From positions 62,001 to 126,000 of the forward strand of contig NZ_JANQNS010000005.1 in the NCBI RefSeq assembly GCF_028279465.1: a DNA stretch of 64,000 bases. Reading direction: 5' to 3'. Shown piece by piece: positions 35,540-44,476 of this stretch; the first letter of the stretch is position 1, and each line of letters starts with the position of its first letter. The notes below the pieces were generated by a model. The model was not told where the DNA came from. It saw only the letters and a program-made list of their open reading frames with translations, and ran no database searches. The DNA is from Parasphingopyxis sp. (GTDB lineage: Bacteria; Pseudomonadota; Alphaproteobacteria; Sphingomonadales; Sphingomonadaceae). Made by a program: the position numbers and the translations under genes.

Positions 35540-36967
35540 GTGTTGAATCCGAGGGATGCTCTAGAAGCGAAGCAAGCCTTCATGAAGCCCGACGCCATTC
35601 TGCGTTCGCTGGACAGCGAAGCGGCGGCCAAACTCGCCATGGCGGGCGGCGATATCGCGTTGGTGATCGACCGAAAGGGCAAGATCATCGACGCTTCGGC
35701 GAATCTCGAGTCCTTTCCTGAAGCCGGCGACTGGATCGGCAAAAAATGGCTCGATACGGTGTCCATCGAGAGCAAGCCCAAGATCGAAGAGATGCTTGCG
35801 GCGGGCCGCGACGGCGAGACGCAGCATTGGCGGCAGGTTAACCACCCATCGGACGGCCCCGATATCCCGATCCGCTATTTCCTGGTCGATCTTGCCGGAG
35901 GGAAACGCATGATCGCGCTCGGCCGGGATTTGCGTGACCAGGCGGCGCTGCAACAGCGGCTGCTACAGGCGCAGCAATCGCTCGAGCGCGATTATATGCG
36001 GCTGCGCCAGGCGGAATCCCGCTATCGCCTGCTGTTCGAAATGACGCCCGATCCGATGATGATCGTCGACAATACGACCGGGCGAATTCGCGAAGCGAAT
36101 GGGGCGGCCCATGAACTGGTCCATGCCAAGCCGGGCGGCCTGATCGGCAAATCGCTGGCCGGGCTTTTCGAGCGGGGCGCGCGCGATGCGCTGAGCCGCT
36201 ATCTCGGGTCCGCGATATCCGCGACTTCGCCGACGCCCGTACAACTGCCGATCGCCGATTTCGACGAGGAAGTGACCGTCTCGGCCACCGGCTTCCGCCA
36301 GGAGGGCACGCTCTTCATGCTCGTGCGGCTGATATCGATCGAGCAGTCGGTCGATAGCCGTGTCGGAGGCGCGCCGGTGCTCGATATCCTCAATCGCATG
36401 CCCGATGCCTTTGTGATTGCGGACAAGGACATGAACATCGTCGCCGCCAATACCGCTTTCCTCGAAATTGCCGGCGCCGCATCGCTGGACCAGCTGCGCA
36501 GCGCCGATCTCGGCGACTATCTCGGCCGGCCCGGCGTCGATCTCGATCTGATCAAAACGCAGCTCGGCAAATATGGCGTCGCGCGCAATGTGAGTACGAT
36601 CGTCCGCTCGGGCGGCGGCGCGGACGAGGAAGAAGTCGAGCTATCCGCGGTGGAAACGACGGATGCCGGCCATCATTACGGGTTCAGCATCCGGATGGTT
36701 GCTCGGCGGCTGCGCGACCTGGCGCCCATGCCCGAACATCTGCCGCGCTCGGTCGAGCAGTTGACCGAACTGGTCGGCCGGACGTCGCTCAAGGAGATCG
36801 TGCGCGAAAGTACCGATCTGATCGAGCGGCTGTGCATCGAAGCGGCGCTGATCCACACGTCCGACAATCGCGCGTCGGCCGCCGAAATACTCGGCCTCAG
36901 CCGGCAAAGCCTCTATTCCAAGCTGCACCGCTACGGTCTCGGCAATCTGGTGTCCCAAAACGATTGA
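35540..36967 (+). CDS. ppsR: Transcriptional repressor PpsR (CrtJ)
   Basis: PAS-domain repressor of photosynthesis genes, 475 aa. Domains: N-terminal PAS (about 20-120), a Gln-rich coiled-coil linker (LQQRLLQAQQSLERDYMRLR), PAS1 (about 150-255), PAS2 (about 270-380) and a FIS-type helix-turn-helix at the end (RASAAEILGLSRQSLYSKLH). Only one cysteine is present, Cys 432 in IERLCIEAAL just before the helix-turn-helix, the place of the redox Cys of CrtJ. The second Cys of Rhodobacter PpsR is absent. GTG 35540 is chosen because AGGGA lies 6 bases upstream; a TTG at 35534 is too close to it. Likely targets are the palindromes listed in this window. Confidence 0.95.
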   Translation: MLNPRDALEAKQAFMKPDAILRSLDSEAAAKLAMAGGDIALVIDRKGKIIDASANLESFPEAGDWIGKKWLDTVSIESKPKIEEMLAAGRDGETQHWRQVNHPSDGPDIPIRYFLVDLAGGKRMIALGRDLRDQAALQQRLLQAQQSLERDYMRLRQAESRYRLLFEMTPDPMMIVDNTTGRIREANGAAHELVHAKPGGLIGKSLAGLFERGARDALSRYLGSAISATSPTPVQLPIADFDEEVTVSATGFRQEGTLFMLVRLISIEQSVDSRVGGAPVLDILNRMPDAFVIADKDMNIVAANTAFLEIAGAASLDQLRSADLGDYLGRPGVDLDLIKTQLGKYGVARNVSTIVRSGGGADEEEVELSAVETTDAGHHYGFSIRMVARRLRDLAPMPEHLPRSVEQLTELVGRTSLKEIVRESTDLIERLCIEAALIHTSDNRASAAEILGLSRQSLYSKLHRYGLGNLVSQND

Positions 36968-36992
36968 GCGCGCGCTTTTGCGGCCAACAGAC

Positions 36993-37010
36993 TGTCAAAA
37001 AAGATTGACG
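36993..37010. promoter_or_regulatory. PpsR/CrtJ-type operator before bchG
   Basis: TGTC-N10-GACG in the 72-base gap between ppsR and bchG, one base from consensus. Its right half includes TTGACG, a possible -35. Confidence 0.6.
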
Positions 37011-37033
37011 CTTTCGGTCGTCATGCATAGCCT
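37005..37033 (+). promoter_or_regulatory. Putative bchG promoter
   Basis: TTGACG (37005-37010), a 17-base spacer, then TAGCCT (37028-37033). The expected start of transcription falls at about 37040, the bchG ATG itself, and no ribosome site is visible, so the message may be leaderless. This is inferred; bchG could also be read from the ppaA-ppsR promoter. Confidence 0.4.
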
Positions 37034-37039
37034 TTGCCC

Positions 37040-37942
37040 ATGTCCCGCATCGCCGCTTCGACACAATCGGCGCGCCCTCCGGCGCCCGCCGATATTCTCG
37101 AGCTGCTCAAGCCGATTACCTGGTTTCCGCCCATGTGGGCGTTCATGTGCGGTGTGGTGTCGTCCGGCGCGCCCGTCACCGATCGCTGGTTCTTTCTGAT
37201 CGCCGGTATCGCGCTGACCGGGCCTCTGGTCTGCGGGACGAGCCAGGCCGTGAATGACTGGTTCGATCGCCATGTCGATGCGATCAACGAGCCCGACCGG
37301 CCGATCCCATCGGGCCGCGTCGGCGGTCGTTGGGGTCTGTGGATCGCGATTGCCGGCACCTTGCTGTCCATGGCGGTCGCGCTGGTGACGGGATTCTGGG
37401 TGTTCGTCGCAACCTGTGTCGGCCTCGCCTGCGCCTGGGGCTATAGCGCCCCGCCCTTCCGCTTCAAAACGAGCGGCTGGACCGGCCCCGCGGTCGTCGC
37501 GCTCAGCTATGAAGGCCTTGCCTGGTTCACCGGCGCGGCGGTGATGCTCGGCACGCTGCCCGGCCTCGAAATACTTCTCATCCTCGGCCTCTACAGTCTT
37601 GGCGCGCATGGCATCATGACACTCAACGATTTCAAGGCCGTGGAAGGCGATCGCCAGATGGGCCTCAGATCGTTGCCGGTGACGATGGGCGTCGACCGCG
37701 CGGCCAAATTCGCCTGTGTCGTCATGGCCGCGCCGCAGGCCGTCGTTATAGCGCTGCTGCTGGCCTGGGATCACCCGATTTCGGCTGCGGCTGTCGCGGT
37801 TCTGCTGTTGGCCCAATTTGCATTGATGCCTCGGCTGATTGCCGATCCGAAGAAGAATACGCCCTGGTATAGCGCAACCGGCGTCACCCTTTACGTGCTC
37901 GGCATGCTGGCCGCCGCGCTCGGCCTGGGAGGCTATATCTGA
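37040..37942 (+). CDS. bchG: Bacteriochlorophyll synthase (chlorophyll synthase family)
   Basis: UbiA-type prenyltransferase that attaches the geranylgeranyl or phytyl chain to bacteriochlorophyllide a; 300 aa, about nine membrane helices. The two Asp-rich active-site motifs are NDWFDRHVDAINEPDRPIPS (near 75-95) and TLNDFKAVEGDRQMGLRSLP (near 195-215). ADILELLKPITWFPPMWAF is the BchG N-terminal block. ATG 37040 is chosen over an in-frame TTG six bases upstream. Its stop overlaps the next start (TGATG), the order bchG-pucC-like-bchP being usual in AAP clusters. Confidence 0.96.
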   Translation: MSRIAASTQSARPPAPADILELLKPITWFPPMWAFMCGVVSSGAPVTDRWFFLIAGIALTGPLVCGTSQAVNDWFDRHVDAINEPDRPIPSGRVGGRWGLWIAIAGTLLSMAVALVTGFWVFVATCVGLACAWGYSAPPFRFKTSGWTGPAVVALSYEGLAWFTGAAVMLGTLPGLEILLILGLYSLGAHGIMTLNDFKAVEGDRQMGLRSLPVTMGVDRAAKFACVVMAAPQAVVIALLLAWDHPISAAAVAVLLLAQFALMPRLIADPKKNTPWYSATGVTLYVLGMLAAALGLGGYI

Positions 37943-39252
37943 TGGCGGGTCTGGGCTGGTTTTCCATCGTGCGGCTGGGCCTTGTCCAGGCCTCGATTGG
38001 CGCGATCGTGATGCTCGCGACATCATTGCTCAACCGCGTGATGGTTGTCGAATATGCGCTGATGGCGGCGATTCCGGCCGGTCTCGTCGCCTGGCATTAT
38101 GCCGTGCAGCTGTCCCGCCCGCTCTGGGGCTATGGCTCGGACACGGGCAATATGCGTACGCCATGGATCATCGGCGGCATGGGCGTTCTCGCGCTCGGCG
38201 CGGTGATCGCGATCAACGCGACGATGCTGATCGCCGGAAATCCCGTTCTCGGCGGCACATTGGCGGTGCTGGCCTTCACCATGATCGGCGCAGGCGTCGG
38301 CGCAGCCGGTACGTCCATGCTCGCGCTGCTTGCCTCGGGCGTCGCGCCCGAACGGCGCGCGGCGGCAGCCGCCGTAACCTGGATCATGATGATCGCGGGC
38401 ATAGTTGTGGCTGCGGGAAGCGCGGGCGCGTTGCTCGATCCGTTCTCGGAACAGCGCCTGGCGATCGTCGGCACGGGTGTCGCGCTGACGGCATTTCTGT
38501 TGCCGCTCGTCGCGCTGAAAGGGCTTGAGCGCAACATGGTGCTCCAGCCCGCCGACCCGGACGCCGAACCGGAAGAAACAGCCAGTTTCGGCGAGGCGCT
38601 GCGCGAAATTTTGGGCGATCTCGAAGCCCGGCGTTTCACGGTTTTCGTCTTCGTCTCGATGCTCGCCTACAGCATGCAGGACCTGATCCTCGAACCCTTT
38701 GCCGGGCTGATCTTCTTTATGACGCCGGGCGAATCGACCCAGCTTTCGGGCATGCAACATGCCGGTGTGCTGCTCGGCATGATCGTCGTCGGGCTCGGCG
38801 GCAGCGCCTTTGGCGGCCGGCGGCCGAACGATCTGCGCCGCTGGATCGTCGGAGGCTGCCTCGGATCGGGCGCCGCGCTGGCAGGCCTTGCAATTGCGGC
38901 TGTCTCGGGCGCGGACTGGCCCCTCAAGACCAACGTCTTCCTGCTCGGCTTTTCGAACGGCATTTTCGCCGTGGCGGCAATCGGCGCGATGATGGGCCTG
39001 GCCGGTGCGGGCACCAAGGCCAAGGAAGGCGTGCGGATGGGCGTCTGGGGCGCGTCCCAGGCTATCGCCTTCGGGCTCGGCGGGCTAACCGGCGCAGTCG
39101 GCGTCGATATCGCCCGGAGCGTCATGGGCGTGGATGGCTCGGCCTTCCAGCTGATTTTCGCGATCGAGGCGGGGCTGTTCGTCATCGCCGCCATGCTGGC
39201 GATCCAGGCGACCGCCGCCCGCAAAACACCGATCGGAGTGGCCAAGATATGA
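37942..39252 (+). CDS. BCD-family MFS protein (PucC/Bch2-like)
   Basis: 436 aa with 12 predicted helices. The N-terminal WFSIVRLGLVQASIGAIVML and SRPLWGYGSDTGNMRTPWII match the BCD family of chlorophyll or light-harvesting assembly transporters. In R. capsulatus the member between bchG and bchP is called Orf428/Bch2. It shares the family with LhaA (24408-25832) but is divergent in sequence and location. A role in bacteriochlorophyll delivery is inferred from family and position. It overlaps both bchG and bchP by a few bases. Confidence 0.93.
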   Translation: MAGLGWFSIVRLGLVQASIGAIVMLATSLLNRVMVVEYALMAAIPAGLVAWHYAVQLSRPLWGYGSDTGNMRTPWIIGGMGVLALGAVIAINATMLIAGNPVLGGTLAVLAFTMIGAGVGAAGTSMLALLASGVAPERRAAAAAVTWIMMIAGIVVAAGSAGALLDPFSEQRLAIVGTGVALTAFLLPLVALKGLERNMVLQPADPDAEPEETASFGEALREILGDLEARRFTVFVFVSMLAYSMQDLILEPFAGLIFFMTPGESTQLSGMQHAGVLLGMIVVGLGGSAFGGRRPNDLRRWIVGGCLGSGAALAGLAIAAVSGADWPLKTNVFLLGFSNGIFAVAAIGAMMGLAGAGTKAKEGVRMGVWGASQAIAFGLGGLTGAVGVDIARSVMGVDGSAFQLIFAIEAGLFVIAAMLAIQATAARKTPIGVAKI

Positions 39253-40445
39253 GTGAGGCTATCGATTTCGATGTAGTCGTCGTCGGCGGCGGACCGTCTG
39301 GCGCGACCGCGGCGACCGATCTGGCAAAGGCGGGGCGGTCTGTGATGCTGCTCGACCGGGCCGGACGGATCAAACCGTGCGGTGGGGCCGTGCCGCCCAA
39401 GCTGCTCGAGGAATTCGAGGTGCCGCACAGCATCCTCGTCGGCAAGGCAACCTCGGCCCGGATGATCGCGCCGTCCGACCGCTCGGTCGACATGCCGGTC
39501 GGCGATGGCTTTGTCGGCATGGTCGATCGCGACGTGTTTGACGAATGGCTGCGCGAACGAGCCGCAGCGAATGGCGCGACGCGGGTGACCGGCACGTTCG
39601 ACCATATCGACCGCGACAAGGATGGCGTGGCGACCGTCTGCTATCGCGAGAAGCGCGGCGGCGAATTGAAGCGCGTCCGGACCTGCGCGGTGATCGGCGC
39701 GGATGGCGCGCGCTCGAAAGTGGCGCGGCAGAATCTCGAGGGCGCGGAACGCGTGCCTTGCGTCTTCGCCTATCATGAGGTGATCAAATCGCCGCCCAGC
39801 ACGCCCGAAGGCTTTGACGGCAAACGTTGCGATGTCTTCTATCAGGGCAAGCTCTCGCCCGATTTTTATGCCTGGATATTCCCGCATGGCGAGACGGCGA
39901 GCGTCGGCGTGGGCAGCGCGAACAAAGGCTTCTCGCTGCGCGGCGCGGTCGAAGACATGCGCCAGTCGAGCGGCCTTACGGACTGCGAGACGATCCGCGA
40001 GGAAGGCGCGCCGATCCCGTTGAAGCCGCTCAAACGATGGGACAATGGCCGGGACGTGCTCGTCGCGGGCGACGCGGCCGGCGTGGTCGCCCCGGCATCC
40101 GGCGAGGGCATATATTATGCGATGACCTGCGGGCGGCTGGCGGCGCAGGCCGTCGATGCATTCGTCGAAAGCGGTAATCCCAAGGCGCTGAAACAGGCGC
40201 GCAAGAAATTCATGAAGGCCCATGGCCGGGTTTTCTGGATTCTCGGTATCATGCAATATTTCTGGTACAGCAGCGACAAACGGCGCGAACGGTTCGTGAA
40301 GATCTGCGCGGATCCCGACGTTCAGCACCTGACCTGGGAGGCCTATATGAACAAGAAGCTGGTGAAGGCGAAACCGGCAGCGCACGTCCGGATCTTCTTC
40401 AAGGATCTGGGCCATCTTCTGGGTATCGGGCGGGTCGAACGATGA
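39249..40445 (+). CDS. bchP: Geranylgeranyl diphosphate/bacteriochlorophyll reductase
   Basis: FAD flavoprotein that reduces the geranylgeranyl chain to phytyl using NADPH; 398 aa. The FAD dinucleotide fold is VVVVGGGPSGATAATDLAKA near the N-terminus. Next comes RIKPCGGAVPPKLLEEF, typical of BchP/ChlP. The second FAD contact is VLVAGDAAGVVAPASGEGIY near 270-289. The start overlaps the previous gene (ATGA) and its stop overlaps tspO (ATGA). Confidence 0.96.
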   Translation: MSEAIDFDVVVVGGGPSGATAATDLAKAGRSVMLLDRAGRIKPCGGAVPPKLLEEFEVPHSILVGKATSARMIAPSDRSVDMPVGDGFVGMVDRDVFDEWLRERAAANGATRVTGTFDHIDRDKDGVATVCYREKRGGELKRVRTCAVIGADGARSKVARQNLEGAERVPCVFAYHEVIKSPPSTPEGFDGKRCDVFYQGKLSPDFYAWIFPHGETASVGVGSANKGFSLRGAVEDMRQSSGLTDCETIREEGAPIPLKPLKRWDNGRDVLVAGDAAGVVAPASGEGIYYAMTCGRLAAQAVDAFVESGNPKALKQARKKFMKAHGRVFWILGIMQYFWYSSDKRRERFVKICADPDVQHLTWEAYMNKKLVKAKPAAHVRIFFKDLGHLLGIGRVER

Positions 40446-40924
40446 GCCGCGCCTGGGTTCCACCGATTCTGATCGCTGCGCTCGCCGCTGCGCTTGTCGC
40501 GTTTATGGGCGCGACGATCACCGATCTCGACGGCTGGTACCGAACGCTCGAACAGCCGAACTGGAGTCCACCCGACTATATGTACGGTATGGCCTGGACG
40601 GCGATTTACGCGCTGATCGCGCTGGCCGCGGTTTCAGCGTGGCGCCGCGCGCCAACCACCCAAGCGTCGGACATGCTGATCGGCCTGTTCGCGCTCAACG
40701 GCTTTCTCAACATCCTGTGGAGCCTGCTCTTCTTCCGCGTGCAGCGACCGGACTGGGCGTTGATCGAACTCGTTGCGCTCTGGATTTCGATCGCCGTGCT
40801 GATCGTCGTGTGCAACCGCTATTCGAAGATCGCGGCGCTGCTGCTCGTCCCCTATCTCGCCTGGGTGACATTCGCGGGTGTGCTGAACTGGCAAGTCATC
40901 CAGCTCAACGCGCCGTTCGGCTAA
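40442..40924 (+). CDS. tspO: TspO/MBR (CrtK) family membrane protein
   Basis: 160 aa, five predicted helices. The family signature LEQPNWSPPDYMYGMAWTAI is at residues 36-55, and LNGFLNILWSLLFFRVQRPDW matches the conserved helix-3/4 part. TspO binds tetrapyrroles in the outer membrane of Rhodobacter and tunes photosynthesis gene expression with oxygen. It is coupled to bchP by ATGA and followed after 10 bases by a small membrane protein. Confidence 0.95.
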   Translation: MSRAWVPPILIAALAAALVAFMGATITDLDGWYRTLEQPNWSPPDYMYGMAWTAIYALIALAAVSAWRRAPTTQASDMLIGLFALNGFLNILWSLLFFRVQRPDWALIELVALWISIAVLIVVCNRYSKIAALLLVPYLAWVTFAGVLNWQVIQLNAPFG

Positions 40925-40934
40925 GGGCCTGGGC

Positions 40935-41192
40935 GTGAACGCGCTGTTCGCCAGCGGCCACGCCGCCGATATCATTCTTGCCATCCTCGTTATCGAAGCG
41001 CTCTGGCTGGCCGCGCGCGGACATGCTGCGCGCGACATCGCGGGAACGCTGCTCCCGGCGGTTCTGATCGTGCTTGGACTCCGGGCGGCGCTGACCGGCG
41101 CTGACTGGCCGTGGATCGCCCTGCCGCTTGCTGCGGCATTGCCCGTGCATCTATGGGATCTGGCGCGGCGCGGGATGCTGCGGCGGCCATAA
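40935..41192 (+). CDS. Small membrane protein after tspO, function unknown
   Basis: 85 aa starting at GTG 40935 with AAGGGCC upstream. Predicted spans: DIILAILVIEALWLAARG, IAGTLLPAVLIVLGLRAAL and WIALPLAAALPVHLWDLARR. It is the last gene of the ppaA-to-tspO run, 10 bases after tspO and 30 bases before the convergent pufC end. I do not recognise a family. The composition is like that of its neighbours, and the coupled position suggests a real gene with a role tied to the cluster or to TspO. Confidence 0.75.
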   Translation: MNALFASGHAADIILAILVIEALWLAARGHAARDIAGTLLPAVLIVLGLRAALTGADWPWIALPLAAALPVHLWDLARRGMLRRP

Positions 41193-41205
41193 GGTTGGCC
41201 GCCGC
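41180..41205. terminator. GC-rich hairpin between the convergent tspO and puf operons
   Basis: A 9-bp perfect stem, GCGGCGGCC against GGCCGCCGC, with an 8-base loop that holds the stop codon of the 85 aa gene. There is no clear T run, so it may be a pause or RNA-end-stabilising hairpin instead of a true intrinsic terminator. Confidence 0.4.
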
Positions 41206-41222
41206 GCCCGTAGGCCTAGTGC

Positions 41223-42311
41223 CTATTCGGCCGAAGCAACCTCTTCGCCCGCCATCGTTTCCGCATCGTCCTCAACCGGCGGCGCTGCGGCCACGGTATC
41301 GAAGCTCAGCGCCGGATAATCTGCCACCATGCTCGCACCGCCCATCGGCCGCGTCTGCCCCTGATGGCAGGTCGTGCAATTGACCTTGTACGGATCGCCT
41401 TCCGGCCCGAGCCGATTGGCCGGGAAATTGCCGGTCAGCGGCGTGATATAGGCCTCGTTGATGTTGCGCACCATGCGGATGCCGAACCAAGCTGTCGCCC
41501 GAGCCTGGGTGCTCAATTCCCAAGCGCGGAAACTCTGCGTGTTATGGCAATAGGTGCAGTTGACGCCCATTGCCTGAGACAGGTGCATCATCAGGCCATA
41601 GGTGGTTTCGGTCTCCATGGTCGTCAGGCGGTTGGCGTCCGTCGGATAGAGACCGGTCGAAGCCACCGCGATCTCGTCGCCGCCGTCGCCGGTGAAATAT
41701 TGCGCGAAGACACCGGTCGGAAGCGAGGCATAACCAACATTCGGATCGGGCGCATTCTGACCGTTCAGGTTGCCCATGGCAACGCGCCCGTCACTCGACG
41801 GATTCGTCCAGACATGCTCGGGGACGGCATTACCGCGATGGCACGTCCAGCAGGTCACGCCGGTCTGCTGGACATGGTCTGTCCAGTCGGCATTGATCGT
41901 CTGCGTCATCTGGATCATCCGTCGGGACACGTCCTTGGTGTAGATTTCGTCCGAGGCGAGATTGGCCGGGTTGTGGCAATAGTTACAGCCCGCCCGTTCC
42001 GGATCGTCGACATTTTCGGGGACGACCCATTCGGTGATCGCCGCCATCAGATAGTCGAATTCCTCGACGCTGATGTTCGAAAGCACCTGGACGTTCTCAT
42101 AAACCTCGCCGGCGGTCGGCCCGCTGGGCGGGGGCAATTCATAAGGCGGCGCGGGAATTTCGTCCGCCGATGCCGAGGCGTCGACCACGTCGAGCTCCGC
42201 CATGGCGGTGCCGCGATGTCCGGTTTGGGTCACTTCCTTGCTACCGAGTTCGCAACCCGCCAGCACCAGCGGTGCCAGCGCTATCGCGATGAGATGATGC
42301 GATTTCATCAT
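41223..42311 (-). CDS. pufC: Photosynthetic reaction centre tetraheme cytochrome c subunit
   Basis: Lipoprotein with four hemes that feeds electrons to the special pair from the periplasm; 362 aa. The lipobox is [10 protein letters not shown]. Four heme sites are visible as CNYCH, CWTCH, CTYCH and CTTCH, the first near residue 137. Met ligands are in RRMIQMTQ and [13 protein letters not shown]. The C-terminal tail is acidic and Ala-rich. Start ATG 42311 overlaps the pufM stop; a second ATG at 42308 gives one residue less. Presence of pufC with the lipoprotein cytochrome at 18575 gives a possible donor chain. Confidence 0.97.
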   Translation of the reverse strand: MMKSHHLIAIALAPLVLAGCELGSKEVTQTGHRGTAMAELDVVDASASADEIPAPPYELPPPSGPTAGEVYENVQVLSNISVEEFDYLMAAITEWVVPENVDDPERAGCNYCHNPANLASDEIYTKDVSRRMIQMTQTINADWTDHVQQTGVTCWTCHRGNAVPEHVWTNPSSDGRVAMGNLNGQNAPDPNVGYASLPTGVFAQYFTGDGGDEIAVASTGLYPTDANRLTTMETETTYGLMMHLSQAMGVNCTYCHNTQSFRAWELSTQARATAWFGIRMVRNINEAYITPLTGNFPANRLGPEGDPYKVNCTTCHQGQTRPMGGASMVADYPALSFDTVAAAPPVEDDAETMAGEEVASAE

Positions 42312-43282
42312 TGTGCCATGCTCCCCGTTACAGAAGGATCGGTCACGCCGGTGTCCGGATAGGCCGGGGCAAAGCCATGTTGCTGGGCCCAGAGATACCA
42401 GTTGTCGACCACCGTGCCGGTCAACAGGATACCGATGCCGCCGGTGAGTGGCGTCAGCACCGCAAACCACCAGGCCCAACGGTGGATCGATTCCATCGTC
42501 GCGTTGAAGCCCATGGTCCAGCGCCAGAACAAGGCTGCCCTTTCGGACGCCGTGCCCCGATCGGTAATCTGTTCGATTTCGCGCTCACCGCCATAGCGAC
42601 CGACCGCAAGGATCGTCGCTCCGTGCATCGCGAACAGCAGCACGGATCCATAAAGGAAGACAATCGATAACGCGTGGAACGGGTTATAGAAGAGATTGCC
42701 GTAACGGATCGAAAATGCCGCGGTCCAATCGAGATGCGGGAAAATGCCGAACGGCACTGCCTCGGCCCAACTGCCCATGAAGAAGGGGCGAATGAAGCCG
42801 AGCACGAGAAACAGCCAGATCGCAGCCGCAAACGCCCAGGCGACATGGGTGCCCATGCCGAGCGCGCGGGCGCGCACATAAGAACGCACCCACCAGAGCA
42901 GCACCGAAGCCGTCAGGCAAAAGCCGGCGATGATCCACCAGCCCCCTTCGCCCAGCGGAACGAACGGGCTGAAGCCATATTCAGGGCCAGGCGGCTCGAG
43001 CGCCAGCCAGAAGAACTGGCGAAGGAATTCGGAGAAATCCCAGTCCACCGACGCCAGCATGTTGAGACCGATAATTTCGATCGCAACAAAACCGAAGAAC
43101 AGAGATGCAAGACCCATCCAGCCGAGATAGATCGGGCCAAGCTGAGCTTGGCCAAGCCGGCCGAACAGATGGACGAAGCCTGTCCCATTCGTCCGCGCAT
43201 CGTGGCCTGGCGGCAGCGGCACGCCCAATTCGGGCGCCGTACGGAGCTGAACCTGGGTGAAGATGTTTTGATAGCGGGCCAT
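42308..43282 (-). CDS. pufM: Photosynthetic reaction centre M subunit
   Basis: Membrane core subunit binding P870, BChl, BPheo and QA; 324 aa, five helices. It shows [20 protein letters not shown] with the special-pair His, [13 protein letters not shown] with an iron-ligand His, and [20 protein letters not shown] with the second iron-ligand His. [14 protein letters not shown] is the family N-terminus. It follows pufL after 14 bases and overlaps pufC by ATGA or ATGATG. Confidence 0.98.
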   Translation of the reverse strand: MARYQNIFTQVQLRTAPELGVPLPPGHDARTNGTGFVHLFGRLGQAQLGPIYLGWMGLASLFFGFVAIEIIGLNMLASVDWDFSEFLRQFFWLALEPPGPEYGFSPFVPLGEGGWWIIAGFCLTASVLLWWVRSYVRARALGMGTHVAWAFAAAIWLFLVLGFIRPFFMGSWAEAVPFGIFPHLDWTAAFSIRYGNLFYNPFHALSIVFLYGSVLLFAMHGATILAVGRYGGEREIEQITDRGTASERAALFWRWTMGFNATMESIHRWAWWFAVLTPLTGGIGILLTGTVVDNWYLWAQQHGFAPAYPDTGVTDPSVTGSMAQ

Positions 43283-43296
43283 CGTTCAAATCTCCT

Positions 43297-44121
43297 TCAA
43301 GACCAGATCGGCAGGTTAAGCCACCAGGTCCACCATTCGGGCCAGCCGCGCGTCCAGAGCGGCCCCGATATGATTATGCAAATCGCACTCCAGAAGCCGG
43401 CGTTCAGCGCAAGCAGAAGACCGAGCCTGTGAATGCCCAAAGTGCCGACCGAATAGCCGATGAAGTCGCGGAAGAATGTGTCTTCATATTCAGGCGATTT
43501 CACATCCTCGCCCTCTGCCGGATTGACGGCGGACAATACGAGCGCGCCGTGCAAGGCAAGCGCCAATACCGTCGTGAAGAACAGGCTCGCCGCGAGCATA
43601 TGCACCGGGTTGTAATGGAAATGCAGATATTGATATCCGGTGTTCGACACCCAGTCGAGATGGCTGAAAATGCCATAAGGGAAACCATGCCCCCAGGCGC
43701 CCAGCAGCAGGGGCCGGATCACGACCAGCGAAACATAGGCGAAAATCGCGAAGCCGAACGCGATCGGCACATGATAGCCAATACCGAGTTTTCGGCATAT
43801 CTCGGCCTCTCGCAACGCCCAGGACACGAAAGCGCCAATCGCGCAAATCGTGATGATTTGCCAGAATCCGCCTTCGGCCAAGGGTGCCAAACCAAGACCG
43901 TAGCTGAGATCGGGCGGTTCAATCGATATCAACCAGGGATTCCAGGTCGGGCCGATTGCCGCAGCGTAGAATATCAAAGCCGTTCCGAGAACGGTGAAGA
44001 GGATGGTCGTGACTCCGAAAAAGCCCACGTAAAACGGCCCGATCCAGAAATCGAACATGTTGCCGCCTATCAAAGTCCCCCCTCGGACTCGATATTTTCG
44101 TTCAAAGCTCAGGAGAGCCAT
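43297..44121 (-). CDS. pufL: Photosynthetic reaction centre L subunit
   Basis: Membrane core subunit with QB and the active electron branch; 274 aa. [20 protein letters not shown] is the L-type N-terminus. The helix-D special-pair His is in [20 protein letters not shown], iron ligands are in [13 protein letters not shown] and the following helix, and [15 protein letters not shown] is conserved. Start ATG 44121 follows GGAGGATATG; the upstream in-frame ATGs would hide this ribosome site. It lies 135 bases after pufA, with an mRNA hairpin in between. Confidence 0.98.
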   Translation of the reverse strand: MALLSFERKYRVRGGTLIGGNMFDFWIGPFYVGFFGVTTILFTVLGTALIFYAAAIGPTWNPWLISIEPPDLSYGLGLAPLAEGGFWQIITICAIGAFVSWALREAEICRKLGIGYHVPIAFGFAIFAYVSLVVIRPLLLGAWGHGFPYGIFSHLDWVSNTGYQYLHFHYNPVHMLAASLFFTTVLALALHGALVLSAVNPAEGEDVKSPEYEDTFFRDFIGYSVGTLGIHRLGLLLALNAGFWSAICIIISGPLWTRGWPEWWTWWLNLPIWS

Positions 44122-44222
44122 AACCATATCCTCCATTCCTTCGCGCACAACGCACGAAGGGTCTTCTGCGTGTCAGGACTGGGGGACGGGCAAAACCCAA
44201 TTTACCGCGCCCCCACCACGGA

Positions 44223-44246
44223 CGCTTCTCCCGGCAAGGAGAAGCG
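44223..44246 (-). ncRNA. pufA-pufL intercistronic mRNA hairpin
   Basis: 9-bp perfect stem CGCTTCTCC / GGAGAAGCG with a 6-base loop, 10 bases after the pufA stop on the minus strand. In Rhodobacter a hairpin at this place protects the 3' end of the pufBA segment and gives an excess of LH1 over RC message. The same use here is inferred. There is no T run after it, so it should not terminate. An alternative pairing uses GGACGC with GCGTCC. Confidence 0.65.
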
Positions 44247-44256
44247 CTGCTGCGTC

Positions 44257-44430
44257 CTAGGGCGTCGCTTCTTCCGCAGCGTCAGCGCCTACACCGCCCC
44301 ACCAGCTTTCGATGCTGTAATAGTCCGTGCTGATCATGATGAAGTGCAGCAGGAACGCGAGCACGAAAAGAAACAGGAACAGCGCTGTAAGTGTACGGCG
44401 CGGATCAAATATTAGCCAAAGTCTCCACAT
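44257..44430 (-). CDS. pufA: Light-harvesting 1 (core antenna) alpha subunit
   Basis: 57 aa single-helix protein that binds bacteriochlorophyll in the LH1 ring. N-terminal MWRLWLIFDPRRTLTALFLF is the typical alpha start. The helix LFLFLFVLAFLLHFIMIST holds the Mg-ligand His 29, and the tail YYSIESWWGG carries Trp residues that set the near-infrared absorption. The ATG 44430 is preceded by GGAGATACGTT, and it lies 46 bases after pufB. Confidence 0.96.
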   Translation of the reverse strand: MWRLWLIFDPRRTLTALFLFLFVLAFLLHFIMISTDYYSIESWWGGVGADAAEEATP

Positions 44431-44476
44431 AACGTATCTCCGTATTATTCTTGGCCTAAGTCATCGAAAGATGAGA

